Assembly (NCBI GenBank): GCA_029224965.1
Contig: JAQXVO010000012.1
Span: 21,540 to 85,539, forward strand
Reading direction: 5' to 3'
DNA length: 64,000 nucleotides
Origin: Lachnospiraceae bacterium
GTDB taxonomy: Bacteria > Bacillota > Clostridia > Lachnospirales > Lachnospiraceae
Positions 16,672 to 24,514 of the stretch are shown here, piece after piece. Both the position numbers and the translations under genes were made by a program. Numbering within the stretch: the stretch's first letter is position 1; every line of letters begins with the position of its first letter. A model generated the notes under the pieces. The model was not told where the DNA came from. It saw nothing but the letters and a program-made list of their open reading frames with translations, and ran no database searches.

Positions 16672-17535
16672 TCAGGCCTTGTCCTTGGAACCGAAGAGCT
16701 CGATCTTCTCCTTGACTTCCTGGCAGATTGCTTCATATCCGGGAAGAAGAAGCTTACGGGGATCATAGCCCTTGCCCTGCTTATCCTTGCCTTCTTCGAT
16801 GTACTTACGAGTTGCGGCAGCGAATACCAGCTGGCACTCGGTGTTTACATTTACCTTGGAAACGCCAAGAGTGATGGCCTTCTTGACCTGGTCATCCGGG
16901 ATTCCGGAACCGCCGTGAAGAACCAGAGGCATATCGCCGGTCTTCTGCTGGATGGCATCCAGTGTCTCGAAGGAAAGTCCCTTCCAGTTTGCCGGATAGA
17001 TACCATGGATATTACCAATACCTGCAGCCAGCATATCAACGCCCAGATCAGCGATTCTCTTGCACTCGTCTGGATCAGCGCACTCGCCCATACCGATGAC
17101 GCCGTCTTCCTCGCCGCCGATGGCACCAACTTCAGCCTCGATGGACATTCCATTGTCATGAGCCAGCTTTACGAGTTCCTTGGTCTTCTCAACGTTCTCT
17201 TCGATGTCGTAGTGAGAACCGTCGAACATGATGGAGGAGAAACCAACCTCAACGCACTTCTTGGCTCCTTCGTAAGTACCATGATCCAGATGAAGAGCTA
17301 CAGGAACGGTGATTCCAAGAGTCTCATCCATTGCACGGACCATAGCTGCTACGGTAGCAAAGCCTGTCATGTACTTGCCGGCACCCTCGGATACACCAAG
17401 GATGACAGGGGAGTTCATTTCCTGAGCAGTATTGAGAATTGCCTTGGTCCACTCCAGGTTATTGATATTGAACTGGCCGACTGCATAATGACCAGCCTTG
17501 GCCTTTTTCAGCATCTCAGCAGCAGAAACGATCAT
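16672..17535 (-). CDS. fba: Fructose-bisphosphate aldolase, class II
   Basis: Zinc-dependent glycolytic aldolase splitting fructose 1,6-bisphosphate into DHAP and glyceraldehyde 3-phosphate. The 287-residue protein shows LHLDHGTYE (catalytic Asp and zinc His), SIMFDGSHYD, EAEVGAIGGEEDG, LVLHGGSGIPD with the second zinc His, and KVNVNTE for phosphate binding. The ATG at 17535 (MIVSAAEML) matches clostridial aldolases; the open frame continues upstream without a plausible start. Confidence 0.96.
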   Translation of the reverse strand: MIVSAAEMLKKAKAGHYAVGQFNINNLEWTKAILNTAQEMNSPVILGVSEGAGKYMTGFATVAAMVRAMDETLGITVPVALHLDHGTYEGAKKCVEVGFSSIMFDGSHYDIEENVEKTKELVKLAHDNGMSIEAEVGAIGGEEDGVIGMGECADPDECKRIADLGVDMLAAGIGNIHGIYPANWKGLSFETLDAIQQKTGDMPLVLHGGSGIPDDQVKKAITLGVSKVNVNTECQLVFAAATRKYIEEGKDKQGKGYDPRKLLLPGYEAICQEVKEKIELFGSKDKA

Positions 17536-17642
17536 AATAATCTCCTTCCAAAATAATCTACTAAGAATTATTAAATTGATACATCGACAGAATACCGCTT
17601 TTTCCGGCACACTCTGTCTAAACTATTATAGAGCAAAGGAAT

Positions 17643-18530
17643 TTAGGCTTCAACCATAATTTCCAGAGCCTTGTGACAGAGACTGACCTCAGAGACCTTC
17701 TGTGTCCCGCCATACTCGCCGTCCAGAGTCCAGGACACATCCTCGCCAGCCGTAAGCTTGAGATTTGAGGTCTGGAAGGAATAGAGCATATCCGAATCCC
17801 TCCGTCCGGTCTGCAGACAGTTTAAAACTTCGGCCAGCTCGATCGGATTCTTTGGCATCCGAATGAGGGTCACCTCGAAGAGGCCGTCATTTAAGCTGAC
17901 ATCCTGTGGAACCATCTGACGGAATCCGCCGATGGAGTTGGAATTGGAGATCATACCGTAGATGAACTCGTCATACATGACATTGCCGTCATATTCGACC
18001 TGCATACGGTAAGAAGGCACCTCCCGAAGCTGCTTGGCACCCTCGAGAATATAGGCCAGATGGCCGAGGTTATTCTTCATGTCCTGAGGGGTCGAATAGG
18101 AAACCTCGGTAAAGATACCGAAGGCTGCCACGTAGACAAAATGCCGGTCGTTAAAGGAACCGATATCCACCGGATAGGGCTTTCCGCTGACTGCAATCTT
18201 TGCTGCCCTGGTCATGTCCTTGTCAATGCCGAGCGAATTTCCAAAATCGTTCGTGGATCCGGCCGGAATGTAACCGATCGGAATCTTGACAGGCGACTGC
18301 ATCATGCCGGATACGACTTCATCGAGAGTGCCGTCACCGCCGCTGCAGACGATCCGGTCGAACTCTATGGCCCGTTCCTTTGTAACCTCGATGGCATCCC
18401 CCTGACTCTGGGTCGTATGAACCGTCACGTCAAAGCCGGCCTTGACCATGATGTCAAGGATCTCCGGCAGACAGGAGCGGATCTGGCCCTTGCCCGATCT
18501 GGGATTAAAAATAAACAGAAGTTTTTTCAT
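17643..18530 (-). CDS. Diacylglycerol kinase family lipid kinase
   Basis: YegS/DagK-type lipid kinase, 295 residues, cytoplasmic or membrane-associated. N-terminal nucleotide-binding region FIFNPRSGKGQ, the GGDGT motif in CSGGDGTLDEVVSG, and IPAGSTNDFGNSLG, all typical of DAGK_cat; the C-terminal beta-rich substrate domain follows. It probably recycles diacylglycerol to phosphatidic acid, though the exact lipid (diacylglycerol, undecaprenol or other) cannot be read from sequence. GAGG precedes the ATG. It is 21 bases after the stop of the HPr-like gene and in the same direction. Confidence 0.92.
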   Translation of the reverse strand: MKKLLFIFNPRSGKGQIRSCLPEILDIMVKAGFDVTVHTTQSQGDAIEVTKERAIEFDRIVCSGGDGTLDEVVSGMMQSPVKIPIGYIPAGSTNDFGNSLGIDKDMTRAAKIAVSGKPYPVDIGSFNDRHFVYVAAFGIFTEVSYSTPQDMKNNLGHLAYILEGAKQLREVPSYRMQVEYDGNVMYDEFIYGMISNSNSIGGFRQMVPQDVSLNDGLFEVTLIRMPKNPIELAEVLNCLQTGRRDSDMLYSFQTSNLKLTAGEDVSWTLDGEYGGTQKVSEVSLCHKALEIMVEA

Positions 18531-18551
18531 TCGCCTCTGCCCTCCGGAAAC

Positions 18552-18800
18552 TTAAGCAGTCAGGAACTTTTCCATGGCGTCTACTGCATCGGACTCATCC
18601 TGTCCCTCTGCAGAAACCGTTACCTTGGATCCGCTGGTAAGTACCAGGCTCATCATACCCATAATGGACTTTGCATTGACCTTCTTGTTTCCGATCTCAA
18701 AGTAAACCTGACTCTGATACTGATTTGCCAGCTGTACCAGATGTGCAATGGGTGTTGCTTCTGTTGAATTTGCCATCTGAACAACTACTTCCTTTTTCAT
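18552..18800 (-). CDS. HPr-like protein lacking the active-site His (Crh-like)
   Basis: 82 residues with the HPr fold. Where HPr has GIHARPA, this protein reads NSTEATPIA: the phosphorylatable His15 is replaced by Glu14 and the supporting Arg17 by Thr16, so it cannot take phosphate from enzyme I. The regulatory serine site is intact (VNAKSIMGMMSL, Ser45). This is the Crh pattern: a partner for HprK and CcpA rather than a sugar-transport carrier. Synteny agrees, because Bacillus crh also follows whiA (yvcL), and hprK lies five genes upstream here. GCAGGAGG stands at ideal distance before ATG 18800. The first 104 bases overlap the 3' end of whiA in another frame. Confidence 0.88.
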   Translation of the reverse strand: MKKEVVVQMANSTEATPIAHLVQLANQYQSQVYFEIGNKKVNAKSIMGMMSLVLTSGSKVTVSAEGQDESDAVDAMEKFLTA

Positions 18801-19827
18801 CACCGTTTTCCTCCTGCTTTCTAATCTCATCAGCAACTGCTCCTATTCTTCGGAGCCTGTGGTTCACGCCGGACTTGCCAACGGGCGGGTCCATCATCCG
18901 TCCGAGCTCCAGAAGTGAAGCATCCGGATGTAAGAGGCGGAGCTCTGCGGTTTCCCGCAGCTTACCGGACAGAGAGCCCAGGCCCCTGGTATCCCGGATC
19001 AGTTTTATGTCCCGCACTTCTCTTACGGCGGCTTCCACCATTTTTCCTATATTTGCCGTTTCGCAGTTAACCTTGCGATTGACGGCATTATTCATGTCCT
19101 TTCGGATACGAATATTCTCAAAATCCAGCAATGTGACTGACGCTTCCATAATATTCAGCATATCGGAAATCTCATTGCTTTCCTTCAGGTAGACCACGGT
19201 ACGTCCCTGACGCGCCACAGTCTTCCCGTGCAGATCAAAGGTCTCCATTACGGAAACGATCTGCCTGGCCTGGGCCGGATTTCTGGCGGCAATCTCAAAA
19301 TGATAGCTCTTGTTCGGATCAGAAATGGACCCGCCTGCCAGAAAACAGCCTCGCAAATAGGCTCTTTTTTCTTCCCATCCCTCGATCAGGCCGTTTTCCA
19401 TCAGGCCCTGTCCCATGGGGTGGTGAAGAATGTCCAGAAGCTTTTCAGCCTTGGGACCGGTCAGAAGGATGCTGTCGAGTTCTGGTCTATCTTTCTTCGG
19501 ATCATTTGAATCCTCTGAATTCTTCCGGCCATTCGCCTTCTTCGGATTTTCTGAATCCTTCCGGTTCTTTGAATCCAGAGCCTTCGAATCCATGGGAATC
19601 TTCTCATTCAGAAGCTTGTCCAGAAGACTCAGGATCCGATCCCTTAGTCCGGTCTGGTCCGTTCGGAAGGTGATCACATGACCTGCCTCGAAGACATCAT
19701 TCGAATCAGAAATCACTCTCACTTCTCCAAGGAAGGAAAAAATTCCCGCCAGTTCCGCGGTCTGGCAGGCCCGATCCTTGGGAAAACGCCCGAGAAGCTC
19801 CTGCTTTAAATCTGATGAATAAGACAC
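18697..19827 (-). CDS. whiA: WhiA family DNA-binding protein with insertion and C-terminal extension
   Basis: WhiA combines a LAGLIDADG-endonuclease-like domain (no nuclease activity) with a C-terminal helix-turn-helix and affects cell division or sporulation. Here the N-terminus MSYSSDLKQELLGRFPKDRACQTAELAGI and the HTH region LRLLHPDASLLELGRMMDPPVGKSGVNHRLRRI are clear. At 376 residues it is about 60 longer than usual: an inserted Ser/Lys/Asp-rich stretch (about 97-135, rich in DSK/SEN words) interrupts the first domain, and about 35 extra residues follow the HTH where the frame runs into the next gene. The start is GTG at 19827, whose G is the last base of the rapZ TAG stop. Confidence 0.92.
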   Translation of the reverse strand: MSYSSDLKQELLGRFPKDRACQTAELAGIFSFLGEVRVISDSNDVFEAGHVITFRTDQTGLRDRILSLLDKLLNEKIPMDSKALDSKNRKDSENPKKANGRKNSEDSNDPKKDRPELDSILLTGPKAEKLLDILHHPMGQGLMENGLIEGWEEKRAYLRGCFLAGGSISDPNKSYHFEIAARNPAQARQIVSVMETFDLHGKTVARQGRTVVYLKESNEISDMLNIMEASVTLLDFENIRIRKDMNNAVNRKVNCETANIGKMVEAAVREVRDIKLIRDTRGLGSLSGKLRETAELRLLHPDASLLELGRMMDPPVGKSGVNHRLRRIGAVADEIRKQEENGDEKGSSCSDGKFNRSNTHCTSGTAGKSVSESGLL

Positions 19828-20699
19828 TATTTGCCAATCTTACGGTCCTTATCGATGTCGCGGTGCTCGATTTTCAGACCATAATGCTGCGAATGCTTGA
19901 GAAGCCTTTCGTAAAGCTCGTTCGCCAGTGTCACGGACCTGTGCTTTCCGCCCGTGCAGCCGATCGCAATCACGAGAGAATTCTTGCCCTCCCGGATGTA
20001 GTTCGGAATCAGAAACTGCATCAGATCATCCAGTTTGTTTAGAAATTCTACAGACTGAGGATATTTCATGACAAAGTCCTGAATGGGACGGTCATTTCCG
20101 GTCAGTGGCCGAAGCTTCAGATCGTAATAAGGGTTGGGAAGAAAGCGCACATCAAAAACCAGATCCGCATCCTCCGGAATCCCGTATTTGAATCCAAAGG
20201 ACAGGACCATGATATTCATGCTCTTGTAATCCTGGTTTTCAACGAAGATTTTCGTCAGCTCTTCCTTCAGTTCCCTGGTCAGAAGGTTCGACGTATCAAT
20301 GATATGATCTGCCCTCTCCCTGAGAAATGTAAGGCGCTGCCTTTCTTCCTGGATTCCCGTCTGAATTCTTTCCTTCTTCGAAAGCGGATGATTCCGCCGG
20401 GTCTCCTTGTAACGCTTTAAAAGGACCTCATCACTGGCATCCAGAAAAAGGATCTCGATCTGCTTTCCGTCCTGTTTTAATTCATCCAGGATACCCTCAA
20501 GCTGGTCTAACTTTTTGCCCGACCGGATATCGATTCCGACCGCAACCTTCTGGTCCTTTTCCGCCTGTTCCAGATCCACAAAGCTCTTCAGAAGCGGGAT
20601 GGGCAGGTTGTCGACGCAGTTATAGCCGATATCCTCAAGAATCTTGAAGGCTGTGCTTTTACCTGAGCCCGACATACCTGTAAGAAGAAGTAATCCCAT
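19827..20699 (-). CDS. rapZ: RNase adapter / nucleotide-binding protein RapZ (YvcJ)
   Basis: P-loop protein of 290 residues; in enterobacteria it guides RNase E to small RNAs controlling GlmS and senses GlcN6P, in Bacillus YvcJ affects competence. Walker A GMSGSGKST (8-16), the FLDASDEVLLKRYKETRRNHPL pattern, FGFKYGIPEDADLVFDVRFLPNPYY and IGCTGGKHRSV are all family signatures. It precedes whiA with a one-base overlap, as in the conserved yvcI-yvcJ-yvcK-yvcL-crh cluster (here the YvcK gene is missing from this position). Confidence 0.95.
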   Translation of the reverse strand: MGLLLLTGMSGSGKSTAFKILEDIGYNCVDNLPIPLLKSFVDLEQAEKDQKVAVGIDIRSGKKLDQLEGILDELKQDGKQIEILFLDASDEVLLKRYKETRRNHPLSKKERIQTGIQEERQRLTFLRERADHIIDTSNLLTRELKEELTKIFVENQDYKSMNIMVLSFGFKYGIPEDADLVFDVRFLPNPYYDLKLRPLTGNDRPIQDFVMKYPQSVEFLNKLDDLMQFLIPNYIREGKNSLVIAIGCTGGKHRSVTLANELYERLLKHSQHYGLKIEHRDIDKDRKIGK

Positions 20700-20874
20700 A
20701 CCAGTCCCTCATAAATCTAAACATCTCTTATTGTAACGGCTTAGCCTCTGTGAAAATAAATAATTAATTGTCTATTTTATTAAGAATATTATGCAAAAAT
20801 ACGATTTATTCCGTTTTCGAATCCTGATTCTATCCATTCCTGTCTGGAATTGTTGAATTCGTCCGCTGTTTCAT

Positions 20875-21873
20875 TCAAATTTCAATCCCATTTCGAGGAA
20901 TGCTCCGGGAATCTTCTTCCATGAAGCTCCCAACCAAGCGTACTTCCGGCTCCAGCTTCACTCCAAACTTCTCCCAGACCGTCTCCTGCACATGACGGAT
21001 GACCGCCAGCACATCAGCCGCACTCGCATTTGCCAGATTGATGACAAATCCGGCATGCTTCTTCGATACCTCGGCATCGCCGACCCGATAGCCCTGCAGG
21101 CCTGCATCCTGGATCAGCTTACCGGCGAAATACCCTTCCGGCCGCTTAAATGTAGACCCTGCGCTTCCATATTCCAGCGGCTGCTTTTCTCTCCGCCGTT
21201 GGTTAAAGTCAGCGGAAACCGCAGCAATTTCCTCCGGATCCTTGGAATTTAAGTGAAAATGTGCGCCGACTACGATCCGCTCCTGGCCTTTTGGATCCTC
21301 CATAAAGGCACTGTGACGGTAAGACAGGTTCAGCTTTTCCGCAGGAATTTCTTCGAAACTTCCGTCCGGTAGCAGAACCCGGACAGAGGTCAGGACATCC
21401 CTGATCTCTCCGCCATAGGCACCGGCATCCATAAAGACACCTCCGCCGACCGAACCCGGAATGCCCGAAGCAAACTCAAGACCTGACAGACAGGCATCCA
21501 GAGCCGCATGATAGGCCGCTGCCATGGAGGTTCCAGCCATGACATAGAGGTCTTCATTTTCGACCCTGCTGCCCTTCAGCCGTCCCATGCTGACAACGAC
21601 ACCGGGGATTCCAAGATCGCCGACCAAAAGATTGCTGCCGTTTCCAAGAAGGAAATAGGGAAGCTTCTCCTCCCGGATCCACTTCATGATCTCCGCCAGA
21701 TCCTCTTCTCTTTCCGGCTGGCAGAAGGCCTCTGCCGGCCCGCCGATCCGGAAGCTTGTATGTTTTTTCATTGGTTCTTCCAAAAGGATAGCATCCTCCG
21801 GAATCCGTTTTTTTAAGCGGGACAGGGCCTCCGAAGAGACCATATTGCCCCGCTGGTTTTTCATTTCACTCAT
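20875..21873 (-). CDS. murB: UDP-N-acetylenolpyruvoylglucosamine reductase
   Basis: Flavoenzyme of cytoplasmic peptidoglycan precursor synthesis; reduces UDP-GlcNAc-enolpyruvate to UDP-MurNAc with NADPH. The 332 residues show KKHTSFRIGGPAE, the FAD-binding LGNGSNLLVGD, SGIPGSVGGGVFMDAGAYGGEI, SYRHSAFM and the catalytic-region GSAGSTFKRPEGYFAGKLIQDAGLQG (Ser in GSTF; type II-like, shorter loop). Same direction as rapZ, 175 bases apart, in the conserved clostridial cluster. Confidence 0.96.
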   Translation of the reverse strand: MSEMKNQRGNMVSSEALSRLKKRIPEDAILLEEPMKKHTSFRIGGPAEAFCQPEREEDLAEIMKWIREEKLPYFLLGNGSNLLVGDLGIPGVVVSMGRLKGSRVENEDLYVMAGTSMAAAYHAALDACLSGLEFASGIPGSVGGGVFMDAGAYGGEIRDVLTSVRVLLPDGSFEEIPAEKLNLSYRHSAFMEDPKGQERIVVGAHFHLNSKDPEEIAAVSADFNQRRREKQPLEYGSAGSTFKRPEGYFAGKLIQDAGLQGYRVGDAEVSKKHAGFVINLANASAADVLAVIRHVQETVWEKFGVKLEPEVRLVGSFMEEDSRSIPRNGIEI

Positions 21874-21890
21874 ATCAGGTTTTCCTTATT

Positions 21891-23288
21891 TCAGTCTTCC
21901 TTCAAGAAAGCCATGTAACCCTTGTAAGCCTCGTAGAGATCGACCTTACTGATGATCTCCCAGGGTGAATGCATGGACAGAACTGCGACGCCGCTGTCGA
22001 TGACTTTCATGTCATAGTTGCCCAGGATGTAGGCAATGGTTCCGCCGCCGCCCTGGTCTACCTTTCCAAGCTCAGCGGTCTGCCAGGAGACATCGTTCGA
22101 ATCGAAGATCTTCCGGATCTCTGCCATGTATTCAGCAGAAGCATCGTTGGATCCGGACTTGCCCCGGGCGCCGGTGTACTTGTTGATGACCAGGCCGCGT
22201 CCGAAGTAGGCACTGTTGTTCTTCTCCATAACGGAAGGATAGTTGGGATCGAAGGCTGCGCTGACGTCGGAGGACAGAGCGCGGGAATTCCGCATGCAGC
22301 GGCGGACAGAGACATTGGAGTCCTTACCCAGCATAGCCAGAATCTCAGCGACTGTATCTTCATAGAAAGTGGACTGCATACCGGTTGCGCCGACCGAACC
22401 GATCTCTTCCTTGTCGACCAGGAGGCAGGCATAGGTCTTTTCGCCCGGCTCGACATCCAGGATGGCACGGAAGGAAGGATATGCGCAGGACCGATCGTCG
22501 TGGCCATAGCCCATGATCATGCTGCGGTCGAAGCCGTAGTCCCGGGCAGCACCTGCCGGAGTGACCTCGATTTCAGCAGAAAGGAAGTCCTCTTCCTCGA
22601 TGCCGTACTTGTCCTTCAGGATGCGGAGGATATTCTTCTTGACCAGATCCTTCTTCTCCTCGCCGGCAGCAGACTCGTCCAGAGGAATGGAGCCGATCAG
22701 GACGTTCAGGTCCTCGCCCTCGACAACCTTATGGCCATCCTTCTTCATCTGATCTGCAGAAAGATGGATCAGAAGATCACTGACACCGAAGACCGGATCC
22801 TTGGGATCCTCACCGATATTTACGGTAACCTTGGAACCGTCCTTTTTTGCAATGACGCCGTGCAGAGCCAGGGGCAGGGTCACCCACTGGTACTTCTTGA
22901 TACCGCCGTAATAATGGGTATCCAGAAACGCCATGTCGGTATCCTCGTAGAGAGGGTTCTGCTTTAAATCCATGCGGGGGCTGTCGATGTGGGCACCCAG
23001 GATGGCAAAGCCCTTCTCCGGGTTCTCCCGGCCGATGACGAAAAGAGAGACGGCCTTGCCGTAATTGCTGCGGTAGACCTTGTCTCCGGCCTTCAGAGTT
23101 GCGCCATCTGCGATCAGCTGATCCAGATCGCGGAAACCGGCCTTTTTGGCCTCCTCGATAAAGAAGCCGGCGCACTCGCGCTCCGTCTTATGCTCTGAAA
23201 GAAAGAGGCGGTAATCCTCTGCAAAATCATAAACCTTCTGTCTCTTTTCACCTTCCGGGTACTTGGCCCAGGCATTCTTACGTTCCAT
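21891..23288 (-). CDS. M18 family metallo-aminopeptidase
   Basis: Cytoplasmic zinc aminopeptidase of the M18 family, 465 residues. Metal-site regions are visible as GAHIDSPRMDLKQ (His and Asp), LLVDKEEIGSVGATGMQS (Glu-Glu pair), and the C-terminal SMHSPWEIISKVD (His). It releases N-terminal, often acidic or hydrophobic, residues in peptide turnover. It lies 17 bases before murB in the transcript order, unusual for the core cluster but not a known functional link. Confidence 0.9.
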   Translation of the reverse strand: MERKNAWAKYPEGEKRQKVYDFAEDYRLFLSEHKTERECAGFFIEEAKKAGFRDLDQLIADGATLKAGDKVYRSNYGKAVSLFVIGRENPEKGFAILGAHIDSPRMDLKQNPLYEDTDMAFLDTHYYGGIKKYQWVTLPLALHGVIAKKDGSKVTVNIGEDPKDPVFGVSDLLIHLSADQMKKDGHKVVEGEDLNVLIGSIPLDESAAGEEKKDLVKKNILRILKDKYGIEEEDFLSAEIEVTPAGAARDYGFDRSMIMGYGHDDRSCAYPSFRAILDVEPGEKTYACLLVDKEEIGSVGATGMQSTFYEDTVAEILAMLGKDSNVSVRRCMRNSRALSSDVSAAFDPNYPSVMEKNNSAYFGRGLVINKYTGARGKSGSNDASAEYMAEIRKIFDSNDVSWQTAELGKVDQGGGGTIAYILGNYDMKVIDSGVAVLSMHSPWEIISKVDLYEAYKGYMAFLKED

Positions 23289-23381
23289 CTTACTTCATGT
23301 CCTTTCTTTTTAGCTTATTTAGACCAATAGGAGGGCTTCCCTCTATTACCACGGGTTTGCCTTCTCTTGTTCTTTCTGCAA

Positions 23382-24326
23382 TCACTCGTCCTCTTCCTGA
23401 TCTCCGCCAGCCGCAATATTAGCCTGCACTCTGCGGTAGAGCTCCTGCGCAGCATTGTAGCCCATCTTCTTCTGTCTGTGGTTGACCGCAGCGGTCTCGC
23501 AAATGACAGCCAGGTTCCGGCCGGGCCGGATGGGCAGGCTGTGGCAGATGACCTTGTGGCCCAGAATATCGATATATTCATCCTGAAGACCCAGGCGGTC
23601 ATACTCGGCGCCGGGCACATATTCCTGCAGCTTGATGACGAGGTCAATGCTGGTCTTTTCCTTAACGCACTCAACACCGTAGAGGGACTTGACATCGATG
23701 ATGCCGATGCCCCGAAGCTCGATCAGGTACTGGGTGGTAGCGGGCGAGGTTCCCATCAGGGTGTGCTCGTTGACCGCACGAATCTCAACGACATCATCGG
23801 CAACCAGACGATGGCCGCGTCGGATCAGCTCCAGAGCCGCCTCGGACTTACCGATTCCGCTTTCGCCGATGATCAGAAGACCTTCACCGTAAACATCGAC
23901 CAGTACTCCGTGAATGGTCTTCATGGGAGCCAACTCCCCGTTCAGAAGGTAGATCAGCTCGGCCATGAATTCGGAGGTCCCGCGGTCGGTTCCCAGCAAA
24001 GGTACATCGTATTTGTAGGCCAGATCCAGGACCTCGGGCTCCGGCTTGAAGCCCCGGCAGTAGATGACACCGGGAATCTGGTGGGACAGGAAGACGTCCC
24101 AGGTCGATACCTTCTCCTGAATCGACTTCTTATTCATATAGGCATGTTCCACGGATCCGATCAGCTGCAGCCGGTCCTTCTCGAAATGCTCATAGAATCC
24201 GTTGAGCTGGAGAGCCGGACGGTTGACATCGGGAATGATGACCCTATGCTTGGTCAGATCAATCTTTTCCGTGAAATTAACGAGATGCATCTTGTCAACA
24301 ATTTTTGAAAGTTTTGCTCCTGCCAT
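23382..24326 (-). CDS. hprK: HPr kinase/phosphorylase
   Basis: Bifunctional sensor that phosphorylates the regulatory serine of HPr (and Crh) at high fructose 1,6-bisphosphate and removes the phosphate at low energy, controlling CcpA-dependent carbon repression. The 314-residue protein has the variable N-terminal domain, the P-loop GESGIGKS (154-161), the preceding HGVLVDVYGEGLL, and the family signature LIELRGIGIIDVKSLYG (201-217). AGGGGG precedes the ATG. Its likely partner in this window is the HPr-like gene at 18.6 kb. Confidence 0.96.
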   Translation of the reverse strand: MAGAKLSKIVDKMHLVNFTEKIDLTKHRVIIPDVNRPALQLNGFYEHFEKDRLQLIGSVEHAYMNKKSIQEKVSTWDVFLSHQIPGVIYCRGFKPEPEVLDLAYKYDVPLLGTDRGTSEFMAELIYLLNGELAPMKTIHGVLVDVYGEGLLIIGESGIGKSEAALELIRRGHRLVADDVVEIRAVNEHTLMGTSPATTQYLIELRGIGIIDVKSLYGVECVKEKTSIDLVIKLQEYVPGAEYDRLGLQDEYIDILGHKVICHSLPIRPGRNLAVICETAAVNHRQKKMGYNAAQELYRRVQANIAAGGDQEEDE

Positions 24327-24514
24327 ATGTCGCCCCCTTTAGCGGCCAGATCGCTAGTTCACACTTCTGTTATCATACCTTTCCCGCAGGAAATCTGCAA
24401 GATATGAGCCCTCTGCCATCCTGTCCCGGTTCTTCATCACGAAACCCTCTTTTATACAGATCATTTCTGTCTTTCCGCATGGCCCATTTGAATCTTCTCT
24501 GTCTTTCTTCATGA

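Noticed and set aside
24327..24514. Small gene between hprK and uvrC
   Set aside because: Frames there overlap the uvrC tail in another phase and lack a start with a binding site; nothing else recognised in these 188 bases.
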